A stretch of 64,000 nucleotides of DNA from Bog-756 sp963753905 (GCA_963753905.1 CAVWDZ010000001.1:124001-188000), one strand, 5' to 3'. Counted from the stretch's first letter, positions 44,466 through 53,933 are shown. Notes: generated by a model from the sequence alone, not told the origin. Numbers and translations: made by a program.

Positions 44466-45740
44466 ATGATGCTGGCAAATGGGAAACTGAGCAAGGTGCT
44501 GCTGACTGCGGCCGTGGCCTTGCCGCTCGTCGCTGCCGGGTGCTCGAGCGGAGGATCCTCGTCGCCGACGACCTCGAGTGGGGGATCGTCGACGAAGACC
44601 CCGATCACGATTGCGTACATCACCGACCTCACCGGCGAAGGTGCATCGGAGAATGCCTCATCTCCCGCCGGATTCAACGCACGGCTCGACATGCAGAATG
44701 CGGAAGGCGGAGTGGACGGGCACAAGCTGGTGCCCCTCGTCATCGACGATCAGACGAGTCCGTCGGCCATTGTGACCGCCGTTCAGAGTGCGATCTCCAA
44801 GGGTGCGATCGGGATCGTCTCCCAGAGCCCGCTCTTCTTCCTCGCCGCCAGCTACCCGCAGCAAGCGGGCCTTCCGGTGACCGGCTCATACGACGACGGA
44901 CCTGAGTGGGGGACGCAGCCCTATACGAACATGTTCGCGTCCGACAACGGAAGTGTCGATCCCAAGTATCCGGTCAACACCCAGATCGGGGACTTCCTCA
45001 AGCAGCACGGGGCGACGGTTCTCGGGTCCTACGGCTATTCGATCTCACCATCGTCCAGCCGCGCGGCAATCGGCACCGCGCAGTCGTTCGAGCACGCCGG
45101 GGGAAAGGTCGGCGTCCTCGACACCACCGTCCCCTTCGGCGGTGTGGACTTCACGAGTGAGGCACTGCTCGCCAAGCAGAAGGGCGTCGACTCGATGGTC
45201 CCCGCCATGGACAACAACTCCAATTACGCGCTGGCCACCGCGCTCAAGCAGGCCGGTATCAAGCTCAAGGCCGTCCTCTTCGCGACAGGATACGAGCCGG
45301 ACGTCGTCAACTCTCCGGCCTGGGGTGATCTGCAGGGTGACTACTTCCTTTCCCTGTTCCGTCCGTTCTCCCTGCCCAACGCCGGCACCCAGCAGATGGC
45401 GGCGGCACTGCAGAAGTATGCCGGCTTCACCAAGAGCCAGTTCCCGAACTTCGGACAGTACGAGTCATGGGCGGGGGCCGATCTCATGATCAAGGGCCTC
45501 GAGTTGGCCGGCCCGAATCCGACCAGCGAAGCGGTCATCCACGACCTCCGCGGCGTGACCTCCTACAACGCCAACGGGCTGTTGCCGGTCAACCTCGACT
45601 ACGCCACCAATTTCGGGCACAACCCCCCGCAGACGTGCGCCTGGATCATGAAGGCGGAAACGACGGGATTCGTCGCCATCTCCTCGACACCGACCTGCGG
45701 GACGGATCTGCCCGGCACGTCCACGGCGAGTTCGAGCTGA
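44466..45740 (+). CDS. Substrate-binding lipoprotein of the Liv-type importer
   Basis: 424 aa. Signal peptide with lipobox LVAAGC (Cys26), a Ser/Thr/Gly linker, then a type I periplasmic-binding fold: ITIAYITDLTGEGASENAS near residues 46-64, SPAGFNARLDMQNAEGGVDGHKLVPLVIDDQT, and the second lobe with FASDNGSVDPKY and NFGQYESWAGADLMIKGLE. It captures the substrate outside the cell and delivers it to the fused permease. GGAGGA lies before the start. A second ATG one codon on is equivalent. Binding-pocket specificity cannot be deduced. Confidence 0.9.
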   Translation: MMLANGKLSKVLLTAAVALPLVAAGCSSGGSSSPTTSSGGSSTKTPITIAYITDLTGEGASENASSPAGFNARLDMQNAEGGVDGHKLVPLVIDDQTSPSAIVTAVQSAISKGAIGIVSQSPLFFLAASYPQQAGLPVTGSYDDGPEWGTQPYTNMFASDNGSVDPKYPVNTQIGDFLKQHGATVLGSYGYSISPSSSRAAIGTAQSFEHAGGKVGVLDTTVPFGGVDFTSEALLAKQKGVDSMVPAMDNNSNYALATALKQAGIKLKAVLFATGYEPDVVNSPAWGDLQGDYFLSLFRPFSLPNAGTQQMAAALQKYAGFTKSQFPNFGQYESWAGADLMIKGLELAGPNPTSEAVIHDLRGVTSYNANGLLPVNLDYATNFGHNPPQTCAWIMKAETTGFVAISSTPTCGTDLPGTSTASSS

Positions 45741-45789
45741 CGACCGCCCCGCGGCGGTCCGACACCACCTCGGCAAGGAGTTCGAGACC

Positions 45790-46935
45790 ATGAAGACGCA
45801 AGCTGCAGTGCTCTGGGACAGGGAGCAGGACTGGCAGATCCTCGAGATCGACCTGGGGCCGCCCACGGACCACGAGGTGCTGGTCCGGTGGGCGGCGGCG
45901 GGCCTCTGCCATTCCGACCAGCATCTCCGGACCAATGACATCGGTGCACCCACCAACCCCGACGTGGGGCCCGATCCGAGGCTGTTCCCGCTGGTGGGGG
46001 GCCACGAGGGGGCCGGTGTCGTCGAGGCGGTCGGTCCGGGCGTGCTCGGCCTCGCAGTGGGTGATCACGTGGCCGCCAGCTTCTTCCCGATCTGTGGCCG
46101 GTGCAAGATGTGCCTCACCGGGCACACGAACCTCTGTGACCTCGGTGCGGAGACGTTCTCGCCCGGCCAGCTCTCTGACGGGACGGCCCGCTACCACTAC
46201 GACGGACGTCCGCTCAACGTGATGTCCAAGCTGGGGACCTTCGCCGAGTACGGCGTCGTCCACGAGGCGTCTCTCGTGAAGGTGGAACCGGATCTGCCCA
46301 TGCCGGCGGTGGCCCTCGTGTCGTGCGGCGTCACGACCGGCTGGGGTTCGGCGGTCTACCGGGCGCAGGTCGAGCCGGGCGACACCGTCGTCGTGGTGGG
46401 TGTCGGGGGCGTCGGGATGAACGCGGTCCAGGGTGCCCACATGGTCGGGGCGAAGCACGTCGTCGCTGTCGATCCCGTCGAGTTCAAACAGAAGGCGGCG
46501 CTCGACTTCGGCGCCACCCACACGGCGGGCTCGATGGAGGAGGCGCTTCCCGTCGTCACCGACCTGACCCGTGGCCAGATGGCCGACGCGGTCATCCTCG
46601 TGCCGAGCGTGATGTACGGGAACCTGATGGCCGCCGCCCTCGCACTCACCGGGAAGAACGGCACGTGCGTGGTCACCGGGGTCGCTCCTCAGGCACAGTC
46701 GGAGTGCAGCGTCAACCTCTTCGAGCTCGCGATGTGGCAGAAGGAGGTACGCGGCGTCGTCTTCGGGGCAGCGAACCCGCGCTTCGACATCCCCAACCTT
46801 CTCGCGCTCTACCAGGCCGGACGCCTCAAGCTGGACGAGCTGGTGACGCGGACGTATCGGCTCGACCAGATCAACCAGGGCTACCAGGACATGCTCGACG
46901 GGGTGAACATCCGTGGCGTCGTCACCTTCGACTAG
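45790..46935 (+). CDS. NDMA-dependent-type zinc alcohol dehydrogenase
   Basis: 381 aa, medium-chain dehydrogenase. Catalytic zinc ligands: Cys40 in AAGLCHSDQH, GGHEGAGVVEAVG and a later Cys (VALVSCGVTTGW). Structural zinc: CGRCKMCLTGHTNLC. NAD site GVGGVGMNAVQGA. The sequence style (MKTQAAVLWDREQDWQILEIDL) fits the nicotinoprotein, NDMA-dependent family whose tightly bound NAD is recycled through the redox peptide mycofactocin. It oxidises an alcohol, likely the first or second step after import by the transporter encoded just upstream; GGCAAGGAG precedes the start. Confidence 0.88.
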   Translation: MKTQAAVLWDREQDWQILEIDLGPPTDHEVLVRWAAAGLCHSDQHLRTNDIGAPTNPDVGPDPRLFPLVGGHEGAGVVEAVGPGVLGLAVGDHVAASFFPICGRCKMCLTGHTNLCDLGAETFSPGQLSDGTARYHYDGRPLNVMSKLGTFAEYGVVHEASLVKVEPDLPMPAVALVSCGVTTGWGSAVYRAQVEPGDTVVVVGVGGVGMNAVQGAHMVGAKHVVAVDPVEFKQKAALDFGATHTAGSMEEALPVVTDLTRGQMADAVILVPSVMYGNLMAAALALTGKNGTCVVTGVAPQAQSECSVNLFELAMWQKEVRGVVFGAANPRFDIPNLLALYQAGRLKLDELVTRTYRLDQINQGYQDMLDGVNIRGVVTFD

Positions 46936-47006
46936 GCGAGGCGCGCCCGTCCCCTGCCCGCACCACGCCCGATGACCGAACCCGACCCCGCGCCACCGAC
47001 CGTCCG

Positions 47007-48617
47007 GTGAGACGCAGGGAGGGGGCGCCACGCAGGACCGCCCAGGAGCTGTTCGGTCCTGGTGGCACTCCCCGGGTGGTGGTGATCGGCGCCGGATTCG
47101 GTGGGATCGCGGCCGGGGTGAAGCTGAAGCAGGCAGGCATCGAGACGTTCACGATCTACGAGTCCTCACCCGGGGTCGGCGGCACCTGGTGGGACAACAC
47201 CTACCCCGGTGCCGAGGTCGACGTGGACTCGAACCTCTACCGGTACTCGTTCAAGCCCTACGACTGGACCCGGACCCATGCCGGGCAGGCGCAGCTCCAG
47301 GCCTATCTCGCCGAGACAGTCGATCAATTCGGCCTGTCCCCGCACCTCCAGCTGGGAGTCACCGTCCGATCGGCACGATGGGAAGAGGGCCGCCACGTCT
47401 GGACGGTCGATCTCGATGCGGGTGACCGGGACGAGTGCCACGTCGTGATCAGCGCGGTCGGGTTCCTCAACGTGCCCCGCTACCCCGACTGGCCGGGGCT
47501 CGACGACTTCCGTGGCCCGAGCTTCCACACCGCCCGCTGGGACCACGACTGCGACCTGTCCGGCAAGGCGGTGGCCGTCGTCGGCACCGGGTCCACGGCG
47601 GCCCAGGTCGTGCCCGCGATCCAGCCGATCGCGCGGCAGGTCACCGTCTTCCAGCGGGAGCCGGGGTGGGTCCTGCCGAAAGGAGAGCGCGACCTCACCG
47701 AGGCGGAGCGGACCTCGCTCGCCCGACCCTGGTGGCGGTCACTGGACCGGTTGCGCTCCCGCTGGACGTTGGAGCGGAACCTCTGGGGTGGGGCGATGTT
47801 CAGGCCCGGCACGCGGCTCAACCGGAAGCGCGAGCAGACCTGTCGTGCGTACATCGCCCGCACGTTCGCCGATCGTCCCGATCTGCGCGACGCGGTCACC
47901 CCCGGCTATCCCTTCCCCGGCAAGCGGCCGATCCTTGCCACCACGTTCTATCCCGCGCTCAGGGAGCCCAACGTGGAGCTGGTGCCGCGGGCGGTGGCGC
48001 GGATCTCCCCGACCGGCGTCGTCGACTCGGACGGGGTGGAGCGGCAGGTGGATGTGATCGTCATGGCGACCGGATTCCGCGCCGCCGACTACCTGGCCCG
48101 TCTCGAGATCGCAGGGCGGGAGGGGGTGACCCTCCAGGAGCGGTGGGCGGGGGAACCGCGGGCGTTCCTGGGCATCACGGTCCCCGGGTTCCCCAATCTC
48201 TTCCTGCTCTACGGTCCCGGCACCAACGGCGGTGAGCTCGTGTCGATGCTCGAGGCCCAGGCCGAGTACGCCGCGCGCTCGGTGAAGCGCATGCGGCGCG
48301 CACGGGTCAGCGCGATCGAGGTCACTCCCAGAGCCGAGGCCCTCTGGAACCGCTGGCTGCAGTCCAGGATGGCAGGGACCTCGTGGACGCTCACCCGCAA
48401 CTACTTCACCTCCCGGTCCGGCCGGGTCGTGACGCAATGGCCGTCCGGCAACATGGTGTACCGCGTGCTCACGAAGCTGCTCGGCCGGGTCTCCGAGACC
48501 ACCCGACGATTCCCGGCTGGCCCAACCGAGCCAGGAGACCCGCGCTCCGCCGACCCCGGGCGAACCGGGAACCGTCGCGGCGCGGAGGAGCCGGCGTCCG
48601 TCTCGGTCCGTCAGTGA
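47007..48617 (+). CDS. Flavin-containing monooxygenase, Baeyer-Villiger type
   Basis: 536 aa from a GTG overlapping a short upstream frame. FAD site GAGFGGIAAG near residue 21, then GVGGTWWDNTYPGAEVDVDS, and the Baeyer-Villiger fingerprint FRGPSFHTARW at 168-178. The NADPH site GTGSTAAQ follows, and DVIVMATGFRAADYL is the conserved late motif. Such enzymes insert oxygen next to a ketone, giving an ester or lactone, for example on cyclic ketones or steroids. Placed after the alcohol dehydrogenase, it could act on the ketone that enzyme makes. The C-terminal 40 residues are low-complexity. Start codon is the least certain part. Confidence 0.88.
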   Translation: MRRREGAPRRTAQELFGPGGTPRVVVIGAGFGGIAAGVKLKQAGIETFTIYESSPGVGGTWWDNTYPGAEVDVDSNLYRYSFKPYDWTRTHAGQAQLQAYLAETVDQFGLSPHLQLGVTVRSARWEEGRHVWTVDLDAGDRDECHVVISAVGFLNVPRYPDWPGLDDFRGPSFHTARWDHDCDLSGKAVAVVGTGSTAAQVVPAIQPIARQVTVFQREPGWVLPKGERDLTEAERTSLARPWWRSLDRLRSRWTLERNLWGGAMFRPGTRLNRKREQTCRAYIARTFADRPDLRDAVTPGYPFPGKRPILATTFYPALREPNVELVPRAVARISPTGVVDSDGVERQVDVIVMATGFRAADYLARLEIAGREGVTLQERWAGEPRAFLGITVPGFPNLFLLYGPGTNGGELVSMLEAQAEYAARSVKRMRRARVSAIEVTPRAEALWNRWLQSRMAGTSWTLTRNYFTSRSGRVVTQWPSGNMVYRVLTKLLGRVSETTRRFPAGPTEPGDPRSADPGRTGNRRGAEEPASVSVRQ

Positions 48618-48665
48618 TGTTCCGCGCACCACGTGGGAGTCATCGAACCACAGGAGGGATACCCC

Positions 48666-49757
48666 ATGGACGAGATGCTGTTCTCGTGTGACGATCACCT
48701 GGACCTGAGGGCCGTGCCGGTCGGGTTGTGGCAGTCCAGGGTGCCGAAGAACATGGCTGACCGGGCCCCGCGGGTGGTCACCCGCGATGGGCAGCCGACC
48801 TGGGTCAGCGGTGACCGTGTGCTCGGGGCCAGTGGAGCGCCGCTGGCCAACCTCAGTGCGATCGGGCGGGCCGGTCTCGAGGACGACGGCTTCCGGGCCA
48901 GCACGACGAAGCTGCGCCTCGAGGACATGGACCGGGACGGCATCTGGGCCTCGGTCATCTACGGGCCGGTGCCACTCACCCTTTCGATCCCCGAGCCCGA
49001 CCTCCAGGACATCTGCTACGCGGCATGGAACGACTGGGCGATCGAGGAGTTCAACGCGGCGGCACCGGACAGGCTGTGCATGCTCGCCTTCCTCCCCAGC
49101 CACTCACCCGAGGCGGCGGTCGCCGAGCTCGAGCGCTGTGCGGCTCTGGGCCACCGCGGCGCGCTCATCGATGTCTTCGATTTCGATCCCGGCGATGAGG
49201 CATGGGACCGGCTCTGGGCGGCCGCCGATGCCGCCGGCCTCCCGATCAGCTTCCACATCAAGGGTGGATCCTCGCCGAGGCTCAGCTATCAGATGGGATC
49301 GTGGAAGTCGGCGGCGTTCGCCACGTTGCTGCCACTCCAGCTGGACGAGATGCTCGCCATCATGGTGTTCTCCGGGGCTCTCGAACGCCATCCCGGCTTG
49401 ACGCTCGTGCTCGCCGAGGCAGGTGTCGGCTGGCTCCCGTACTTCCTGGCCCGGATGGACATGGAGTGGGAAAACCTCCGGGGAGTGATCGACTATGCAC
49501 CGAGCATCCCACCCTCGGAGCTGTTCCGCCGCCAGGTGATCGCGACGTTCGAGGAGGAGAAGCTGGCAGACCGGTTCATCCCGTACCTCGGCGCCGATTC
49601 GTGCATGTGGGCGTCGGACTATCCGCACACGGACAGCACGTTCCCCGAGTCACGGCGCGCCATCGAGGAGACGCTGGGGACGTTGCCCGCCGAGGACCGC
49701 CGGAAGATCACGGCTCTCAACTGCAAGAAGCTGTACCGATTCGAGCATGCCGACTGA
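48666..49757 (+). CDS. Amidohydrolase-superfamily metal-dependent hydrolase
   Basis: 363 aa from the ATG with AGGAGGGA ahead of it. PF04909-type (ACMSD/LigW-like) TIM barrel: SCDDHLDL near residue 6 in place of the DxHxH metal site, ISFHIKGGS with a metal His, LVLAEAGVGWLPYFLARMD near 250, and WASDYPHTDSTFP near 321 with the late Asp. Members decarboxylate or hydrolyse aromatic and alicyclic acids. Together with the second amidohydrolase at 56312 it belongs to the same catabolic cluster. Its 3' end overlaps the VOC gene by 11 bases. Confidence 0.88.
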   Translation: MDEMLFSCDDHLDLRAVPVGLWQSRVPKNMADRAPRVVTRDGQPTWVSGDRVLGASGAPLANLSAIGRAGLEDDGFRASTTKLRLEDMDRDGIWASVIYGPVPLTLSIPEPDLQDICYAAWNDWAIEEFNAAAPDRLCMLAFLPSHSPEAAVAELERCAALGHRGALIDVFDFDPGDEAWDRLWAAADAAGLPISFHIKGGSSPRLSYQMGSWKSAAFATLLPLQLDEMLAIMVFSGALERHPGLTLVLAEAGVGWLPYFLARMDMEWENLRGVIDYAPSIPPSELFRRQVIATFEEEKLADRFIPYLGADSCMWASDYPHTDSTFPESRRAIEETLGTLPAEDRRKITALNCKKLYRFEHAD

Positions 49758-50211
49758 GCCGCACGACCACCCGGAGGCCGGTCGCGTCGTGGGGTTGGAC
49801 CACGTCGCCCTGCCGATGCAGGACACCGACGCCATGATCGCGTTCTACCGCGCACTCGGACTCGAGGTGACAGAGAACCCCTACCTGGTGCGGGTGCAGT
49901 TCGGTACCCAGATGGTCAACTTCCACCGTCCCGAGCTCTGGCGCACGGACTTCGAGCTCCGGGCACCCGCGGCGACCCCGCCGTGCGGCGACCTCTGCCT
50001 GGTGTGGGACGGCTCGGCACCAGCACTCGAGGCACTGCTCGAACGCGCCGGCGCGAGGGTCATCGAGGGCCCGGCGGAACGTGAGGGTGGTCCGTCGCAT
50101 CACCGGATCGAGCGTGTACGTGCGCGACCCGGACGGCAACCTGCTCGAGTTCATCCGCTATCCGGTGCACGACGGGCACCACGGGCGCGTCGGACACGAC
50201 GTGACCGATGA
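49747..50211 (+). pseudogene. VOC (glyoxalase-fold) gene with an internal frameshift
   Basis: The frame from 49747 gives a VOC beginning GLDHVALPMQDTDAMIAFYRALGLEV and running to ARVIEGPAERE near residue 112, then becomes nonsense (HHRIERVRARPGRQPARVHP). The expected ending of the domain, SSVYVRDPDGNLLEFIRYP, lies in the next frame at about 50109-50165. A one-base difference between about 50085 and 50125 would restore the domain. Read that way the frame continues without a stop into the SnoaL-like gene. It is either a disabled gene or a sequencing or assembly error. VOC proteins bind a divalent metal and act on C-C or C-O bonds of small molecules. Confidence 0.7.
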
Positions 50212-50605
50212 GATGGCGATCACCGCCCTCGTGCACTCGTATGCCCTCCTGGTCGACGCAGGTGACGTGGACGGAGTCGCCGCTCTGTTCGAGCACGCGA
50301 CCTGGCGGTCGGACGCAAGTGACGTCGTCCGGCGCGGCAGCGCAGAGGTGAGGCCGGTCTACGAGCAGCTGTTCGCCTCCGCGGGCGCTTCCCGGACGAC
50401 GCACCTCCTCACCGACCTGACCGTCGAGGTGGAGCCGGAAGCCACGGCAGCGTCGTCGCGGTGCTCCTGGTCCGTGCTGCGGTCGGATAGCGACAATCGG
50501 CTCAGCATCACCCTCTCCGGCCGGTACATCGACCGGTTCGCCAAGGTCGACGGCCGGTGGCGCTTCGTCGATCGCCTCATCACGACGGACCTGGTGGGGT
50601 CCTAG
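50201..50605 (+). CDS. SnoaL-like (NTF2-fold) protein
   Basis: 134 aa from the GTG at 50201, giving TDEMAITALVHSYALLVDAGDVDGVAALF, the usual start of SnoaL_4 domains, and ending DGRWRFVDRLITTD. The cone-shaped fold houses small-molecule hydratases, isomerases and cyclases. The frame is open upstream into the displaced C-terminal part of the VOC gene, so the native product could be a VOC-SnoaL fusion. Its role is probably an accessory step in the catabolic pathway of this cluster; no catalytic residues can be named with confidence. Confidence 0.8.
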   Translation: MTDEMAITALVHSYALLVDAGDVDGVAALFEHATWRSDASDVVRRGSAEVRPVYEQLFASAGASRTTHLLTDLTVEVEPEATAASSRCSWSVLRSDSDNRLSITLSGRYIDRFAKVDGRWRFVDRLITTDLVGS

Positions 50606-50619
50606 TACGTGAGAGCATC

Positions 50620-51849
50620 GTGGACGTGCGCCGATTCCCCGTCGCTACCGTGGTCGCCCTCGCTCTCGGCTTCTTGGCGGCATGCGGCGGAGGAGCTCCA
50701 GTGCAGGTGTCCTCCACGACCTCCATAGCGCCGGTCACGACAGCTGCCAATTCGTTCCCCTCTGTCTCGATGCCTCGTGCCGACCTGTTCAACCAGATCG
50801 CCGTGCTACGAGGAGAGCTGGTTCTCGGTGGCGAGGTCGCGTCCAGCGCTTCCTCTAGGACTCCGACATGTGTCTCGGCAACAGTGAACCCACGGACTGC
50901 GGCACTCAGTACGACGAGAGAAGCGGACTGCAGTGATCCGGCGATCGATGGAGAGACGGTCGGAGTGGTGGATGGCTACATCCCGGACTCGAACAATGCC
51001 ACCATCAGGATCGCTCGGGTAGATCCCCGAACTGGTCGTACTTCGGTCGGACCCGTCGTGATGACGTATGCCAGCTACTCCGACACCCGACCGGTGATCA
51101 GCTACGGCGGCGGATGGCTCTGGATCTATGACAACTCGACGATCGGAAGCGCTGCCGAGACGGTCACTGCATCCAACCCAGGAACCGCCGAACTGCTCCA
51201 GGTATCAACCTCGTCAGGCGATGTCGTCGGCACCGTGTCCGTGCCCAATCTCTCGCGCCCCATCCTGGCCGCCAACGACGCCGGGCTCTGGATGGGGAAC
51301 TCCTTCCAAGGCGGGATGTGTCCCGGATGCGCGCCACCGAGTGCGCTGTACTTCGTGGCCCCAGGGTCGAACAGTGCTGCAGTGGCGATCCAGGACAGTT
51401 CGCTCGTCGTCTGCTGGCTCCTCGGGAGTCAGGATCACCTCTGGGCAGGGATCGGACACCTCTCTACCGGCTGTACCCAGGAAACGATTTGGCGTCTCGA
51501 CGGGACCGACTTCCAGCCTGTCTTCCAGACACCCGATCAAGGGTACGACCCGTTCACCGTCATCGGAGATGAGTCGGACGGCTTGTGGACGATGCAATGG
51601 ACTCATCCATCAACCGGTGCCTCCTCCACCCGAAGCCCACCGGAGATCGTCGGCATCGACCCGGACACCGGCGCCGAGAAGGTCGTGGCGACGTTGCCCC
51701 CCCTCGTCGTCTCCCCGACCGGAGAAGGCCAGGGATTGGTCGAAGGCCAGGCAGCCGTTCTCGACGGATCCCTGTATCTACTCGAGCCCCCGTTCGAACT
51801 GCGTGGGTACCTTGGATACAAGACCCTGGTCAGGGTGAAGCTACCCTGA
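50620..51849 (+). CDS. Hypothetical exported lipoprotein with beta-propeller-like repeats
   Basis: 409 aa from the GTG at 50620. Signal peptide with lipobox FLAAC (Cys22) followed by a Ser/Thr linker. The mature part shows regularly spaced strands, for example GGGWLWIYDNS, DAGLWMGNSFQGG, QDHLWAGIGHLS and SDGLWTMQWTHP, each near a turn with Gly-Leu-Trp, which suggests a propeller-like fold of the sort used for ligand or surface binding. Two Cys pairs (CPGC and others) may form disulfides. I do not recognise the family. GC content is lower than in neighbouring genes, hinting at different ancestry. It separates the SnoaL-like and crotonase genes of the catabolic cluster. Confidence 0.75.
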   Translation: MDVRRFPVATVVALALGFLAACGGGAPVQVSSTTSIAPVTTAANSFPSVSMPRADLFNQIAVLRGELVLGGEVASSASSRTPTCVSATVNPRTAALSTTREADCSDPAIDGETVGVVDGYIPDSNNATIRIARVDPRTGRTSVGPVVMTYASYSDTRPVISYGGGWLWIYDNSTIGSAAETVTASNPGTAELLQVSTSSGDVVGTVSVPNLSRPILAANDAGLWMGNSFQGGMCPGCAPPSALYFVAPGSNSAAVAIQDSSLVVCWLLGSQDHLWAGIGHLSTGCTQETIWRLDGTDFQPVFQTPDQGYDPFTVIGDESDGLWTMQWTHPSTGASSTRSPPEIVGIDPDTGAEKVVATLPPLVVSPTGEGQGLVEGQAAVLDGSLYLLEPPFELRGYLGYKTLVRVKLP

Positions 51850-51891
51850 AGTGGATCACTCGTCCGAGATGCACTCAGAGAGGAAGCGACG

Positions 51892-52662
51892 ATGACGGAC
51901 ACCGGACAGTTGGCGAGGATCAAGGGCAGCACCGACGACGGGATCGCCGTGCTGACGCTCGCCAGTGACAAGGTCAACGCACTCGACGTCGAGACGCTCG
52001 AGGAGATCGCCGCCTATGTCGACCGCTGCGAGAAGGATCCCGAGGTCCGGGCCCTGGTGGTGACCGGAGAGGGCCCGGTGTTCTCTGCCGGGCTCAACGT
52101 CGGCGAGGTCCTGGACAACGACAAGAGCCGCACCGGGGTGCTCCTCGACGCACTGAACACGGCGCTCGCCGGCCTGTTCCGGTGCGCGAAGCCGACCGTC
52201 GCTGCCATCAACGGACCGGCCATCGCCGGCGGGTGCATCCTGGCGTGCGCTTGTGACAAGCGGGTGATGGCAGAGGGTGCACGGATCGGTGCCACCGAGC
52301 TCCGGGTGGGCGTGGCGCTACCGGTCTTCGCCGTCGAGCTCCTCCGTCACGCCTGCGGCGAGCAGGCGGAGCAGCTGATCTTCGACGCCGCCCTGCTCGA
52401 TGCGGACGAGGCATGTCGCCGTGGCCTCGCGCACCAGGTCGCCCCCGCGGCGGAGGTACAGGCCGCGGCCGTGGCACTCGCCGGGCAGCTGGCGGAGCTC
52501 GATGCCGGGGCGTATGCCCTGGCCAAGGGAACGACCCGACGGGCCGCGCTCTCGGTCCTCGACGATGAGGGGTGGGGGCGCCTCGACCGAGCGGTGCTCG
52601 AGCACTGGCAGGAGGACGCCACGCGGACCAGTCTCGAGCGGCTGCGCAAGCCGAGGGGTTGA
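51892..52662 (+). CDS. Enoyl-CoA hydratase/isomerase family protein
   Basis: 256 aa. Crotonase fold: VLTLASDKVNALD near residue 19, the oxyanion segment GEGPVFSAGLNVGE, and AAINGPAIAGGCILACACDKRVMA with ARIGATELRVGVALPV. The position of the usual second catalytic Glu is altered, so hydratase, isomerase or hydrolase activity are all possible. AGAGAGGAAGCG precedes the ATG. Part of the plus-strand catabolic run; probably acts on a CoA-ester made by the acyl-CoA dehydrogenases encoded at 53.9-56.1 kb. Confidence 0.88.
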   Translation: MTDTGQLARIKGSTDDGIAVLTLASDKVNALDVETLEEIAAYVDRCEKDPEVRALVVTGEGPVFSAGLNVGEVLDNDKSRTGVLLDALNTALAGLFRCAKPTVAAINGPAIAGGCILACACDKRVMAEGARIGATELRVGVALPVFAVELLRHACGEQAEQLIFDAALLDADEACRRGLAHQVAPAAEVQAAAVALAGQLAELDAGAYALAKGTTRRAALSVLDDEGWGRLDRAVLEHWQEDATRTSLERLRKPRG

Positions 52663-52674
52663 GGTCCCGGGCTC

Positions 52675-53820
52675 TCAGCGCACGGTCCGGAAGAATTCCT
52701 GCAGGTCCGCCGCGAACAGCTCGGGCTGTTCCATGGCGGCGAAATGGCCGCCCCGTGGCATGGTGGCCCAGTGGGTCACGTTGTACTGCTGCTCGACCCA
52801 TGAGCGCGGCCAGCGCAGCACTTCCTTCGGGTACCGCGCCACCCCTGTCGGCACCTCGATGAATGGCAGCTTCTCGGTGAGCACGCCGCTCTGGTAGGTC
52901 TCCCAGTAGAGCCGGGCAGACGATGTGGCGGTCTCGGTCGTCCAGTAGAGCATCACATTGGTCAGGAGCTGGTCCCGGGTGAAGGAGTTCTCGGGGTTGC
53001 CCGCACAGTCGCTCCAGGACCGGAACTTCTCCACGATCCACGCCAGCAATCCTGCCGGCGAGTCGTTGAGGCCCACACCCACTGTCTGGGGCTTGGTCCC
53101 CTGCTCGTTGGCGTAGGCGGACTCCTGGCTGGTGAAGCGGCGCATGTCGGCGAGGTCCGACTGCTCCTCGTCGGTGAGCGCACCGGGTTCGGCCGGACGG
53201 ACACCGATCGGCATGTTGAGGTGGATGGCCGCACAGTGGTCCGGATCGAGCGCACCGATACGTGTGGTGACCTGGGCACCCCAGTCACCGCCCTGGGCCC
53301 CGTAACGCCCGTAGCCCAAGCGGTCCATGAGGACGACGAATGCCTCGGCGATGCGTCGCACGTCCCAGCCGCGTGTCCGGGGCGGCTCCGAGAACCCGTA
53401 CCCCGGAAGCGACGGTGCCACCACATGGAACGCATCGGCAGCTCGTCCCCCGTACGCCGGTGGGTCGGTGAGCCGCGGGATCACGTCGAGGAACTCGACG
53501 ATCGATCCGGGCCAGCCGTGGCTGAGGAGCAGTGGCAGCGCGCCCTCGTGGGGAGACCGTGCGTGGATGAAGTGGATCGACTGCCCGTCGATCCGGGTGC
53601 GGAACTGTGCGAATTGGTTGAGGCGGGCCTCTTCGCGACGCCAGTCGTACCCGACGAGCCAGTAGTCGACCAGCTCGCGCAGGTAGGCGATCGGGATCCC
53701 GGCCTCCCACTCGGTTCCCGGGATCTGGTCCGGGAACCGGGTGCCGGTGAGGCGACTCCGGAGGTCTTCGAGCTGTGCGTCGTCCACCGCCACCCGGAAC
53801 GGGTCCATCCGGTCAGTCAT
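52675..53820 (-). CDS. Epoxide hydrolase (EHN-domain type)
   Basis: 381 aa. The N-terminal epoxide-hydrolase domain (VDDAQLEDLRSRLTGTRFPD onward, with WRREEARLNQFAQF) precedes the alpha/beta-hydrolase core: oxyanion HGWPGS near residue 100, nucleophile Asp179 in GGDWGAQ, and the late His in PRGGHFAAMEQPE. It opens epoxides by water addition through an ester intermediate, like juvenile-hormone and microsomal epoxide hydrolases. It is the only minus-strand gene within the catabolic run; it might remove an epoxide formed by the P450 or other oxygenases. The start overlaps no neighbour; 113 bases separate it from the divergent acyl-CoA dehydrogenase. Confidence 0.92.
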   Translation of the reverse strand: MTDRMDPFRVAVDDAQLEDLRSRLTGTRFPDQIPGTEWEAGIPIAYLRELVDYWLVGYDWRREEARLNQFAQFRTRIDGQSIHFIHARSPHEGALPLLLSHGWPGSIVEFLDVIPRLTDPPAYGGRAADAFHVVAPSLPGYGFSEPPRTRGWDVRRIAEAFVVLMDRLGYGRYGAQGGDWGAQVTTRIGALDPDHCAAIHLNMPIGVRPAEPGALTDEEQSDLADMRRFTSQESAYANEQGTKPQTVGVGLNDSPAGLLAWIVEKFRSWSDCAGNPENSFTRDQLLTNVMLYWTTETATSSARLYWETYQSGVLTEKLPFIEVPTGVARYPKEVLRWPRSWVEQQYNVTHWATMPRGGHFAAMEQPELFAADLQEFFRTVR

Positions 53821-53933
53821 CGATCACCCACCGCTGATCCTCAGTTCCGGGCGGATGCCCACCGGGCTGGACGTCCGCCGCAGGCCATCAAGTACTCTCG
53901 CCCTACCGACCGGGTGCCCGGCGGATCTCGACC

